This document shows positions 63,067-64,000 of a stretch of DNA of 64,000 nucleotides, one piece after another. Source of the DNA: HB2-32-21 sp003448675. Lineage in GTDB: Bacteria > Pseudomonadota > Gammaproteobacteria > Pseudomonadales > Porticoccaceae. Position numbers and translations under genes: made by a program. The stretch is taken from positions 1 to 64,000 of the forward strand of contig JBFHDK010000003.1 of NCBI GenBank assembly GCA_041584755.1, written 5' to 3'. How positions within the stretch are numbered: the stretch's first letter is position 1; each line of letters starts with the position of its first letter. The notes below the pieces were generated by a model. That model did not search any database. It saw nothing but the letters and a program-made list of their open reading frames with translations, and was not told where the DNA came from.

Positions 63067-64000
63067 CTATATGTTTTTCGACGCTATGATGCCTCTGCTT
63101 TCTAGCTGTGCAATCTGTTCAGCGCTGTAGTTGAGAGATTGACCCAGGATCTCGTGGTTATGTTGGCCAAGCATACTCGCCTGGGCATCCGGGGTGTCGG
63201 GGAAACCGGAAAAGCGCAAGGGAGTGCGGGGGATATGCAACTCGCCCCACACGGGGTCCTTGACCGTGCGCACGACACCCCTTTCCTTGCAGTGGGGCAG
63301 GTCCATCACTTCGGGGATCGACAGGATGGGCGCACAGGGGACCCGGTATTCCTGCAACCGTTCCACGGCTTTGTGGACATCACCGACGCTATCCAGCCAG
63401 GCCTCGACGGCTTCGGTGATTTCGTCTCGATATTGCCCGCGTGTATTGAGGTCGTTGAGCCTGGGGTCTTCGAGCATGTCTTCCCGTCCCATGGCTTTTA
63501 CCAGCCCTTCCCATTGGTGGGCGAGGCCCAAAATAAAGATGAATCGATCCTTGCAGCGATAAATCCCTATCGGCGCCAGCAAGGTGTGGTAGCGGCCAGC
63601 CCGCTTTGGCTGGAATTCACCTTTGCTGGTGTCGTAGAGCTGCACGTGCAGCTCGTGATAACTGAACAGCACTTCGATTAACGAGATATCGATGTGTTGT
63701 CCGCTACCGCCTCTCAGGCGGTGCAGGAGGGCGGAAACGATGGCGCCGTAGGCATGGGCGCCGGTAGAGGCATCACCAAACGCGTATTCGCCAAATACCG
63801 GGACATCTTCCGGGTCTCCGGTCATGTCGATGATGCCAGCGTAGGATTGGCCGATCCAGTCGTAGCCAGGCAGGTGGGACAGCGGCCCGGTCTGGCCAAA
63901 GCAGGAGATGGAGCACATCACCAGGTTGGGGTTGATTGCTTTCAGGGTCTCCCAGTCCAGGTTGTGGCGTTCCATCACACCGGGGGAAAAGTTCTCGACC
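63067..64000 (-). CDS. CaiB/BaiF-type (class III) CoA-transferase, copy 3 (partial)
   Basis: The C-terminal three-quarters of a third paralogue; the frame runs off the right window edge with VENFSPGVMERHNLDWETLK, so the ATG at 63978 is not the true start. The catalytic region is AFGDASTGAHAYGAIVSALL. Similar in length and order to copies 1 and 2. It ends with ESRGIIASKNI. Confidence 0.92.
   Translation of the reverse strand, partial: VENFSPGVMERHNLDWETLKAINPNLVMCSISCFGQTGPLSHLPGYDWIGQSYAGIIDMTGDPEDVPVFGEYAFGDASTGAHAYGAIVSALLHRLRGGSGQHIDISLIEVLFSYHELHVQLYDTSKGEFQPKRAGRYHTLLAPIGIYRCKDRFIFILGLAHQWEGLVKAMGREDMLEDPRLNDLNTRGQYRDEITEAVEAWLDSVGDVHKAVERLQEYRVPCAPILSIPEVMDLPHCKERGVVRTVKDPVWGELHIPRTPLRFSGFPDTPDAQASMLGQHNHEILGQSLNYSAEQIAQLESRGIIASKNI

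Overview
The window reads as chromosomal DNA of an aerobic or facultative gammaproteobacterium. Support comes from the ilvBHC-pssA-leuA block, holD-like next to rimI, purL, mltF, clpB, prfC, tadA, and priA beside an ftsN-like gene and rpmE. The genus is not certain; the mix with acyl-CoA catabolism recalls marine Spongiibacteraceae or Cellvibrionales-type bacteria, which is a guess. No rRNA, tRNA, CRISPR array or prophage was seen.

Layout. Positions 1-148 hold a broken IS3-type orfA. Positions 480-10415 are one tightly overlapped operon for a group 3b (NADP-linked, sulfhydrogenase-type) [NiFe] hydrogenase: Fe-S subunit, cyclic-nucleotide-binding protein, flavin reductase subunit, small and large subunits, protease, then hypA, hypF, hypC, hypD and hypE. 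hypB is absent and HypA lacks its zinc ribbon. Two gene-poor stretches (about 630 bp each) flank a membrane diguanylate cyclase at 11-12 kb. A small membrane protein and an MFS transporter follow.

Positions 14.2-18.6 kb hold a ring-cleavage cluster of the cyclohexanecarboxyl-CoA (Bad/Ali) type on the minus strand: BadH-like dehydrogenase, BadI hydrolase, a crotonase and an acyl-CoA dehydrogenase. A MarR regulator is divergent from it, and a good sigma70 promoter and a palindrome lie between. Pimeloyl-CoA from this route would beta-oxidise to glutaryl-CoA. A glutaryl-CoA dehydrogenase lies at 52.3-53.5 kb and three tandem class III CoA-transferases at 60.2-64.0 kb, so the window carries much of a route from alicyclic acids to central metabolism.

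Positions 18.7-41.8 kb are housekeeping genes: tadA, mltF, purL, a CnoX-like thioredoxin, NIF3-like, clpB, a DUF349 protein, DUF4124, ilvB-ilvH-ilvC, pssA, leuA, holD-like, rimI, and an NfeD/stomatin pair. leuA is preceded by a 31-codon leucine-rich leader ORF with a nested RNA hairpin, which looks like a leucine attenuator.

Positions 41.8-47.1 kb hold a sulfotransferase interrupted by an in-frame TGA, a RegB/RegA-type redox two-component system and a methionine-rich TonB-dependent receptor. Positions 47-60 kb hold prfC, a D-aminoacylase-type amidohydrolase, an acyltransferase, a VOC protein, gcdH, alr, an ftsN-like gene also interrupted by an in-frame TGA, priA, rpmE, a thermonuclease-like protein whose signal-peptide codons overlap a terminator-like hairpin, and a DUF481 protein.
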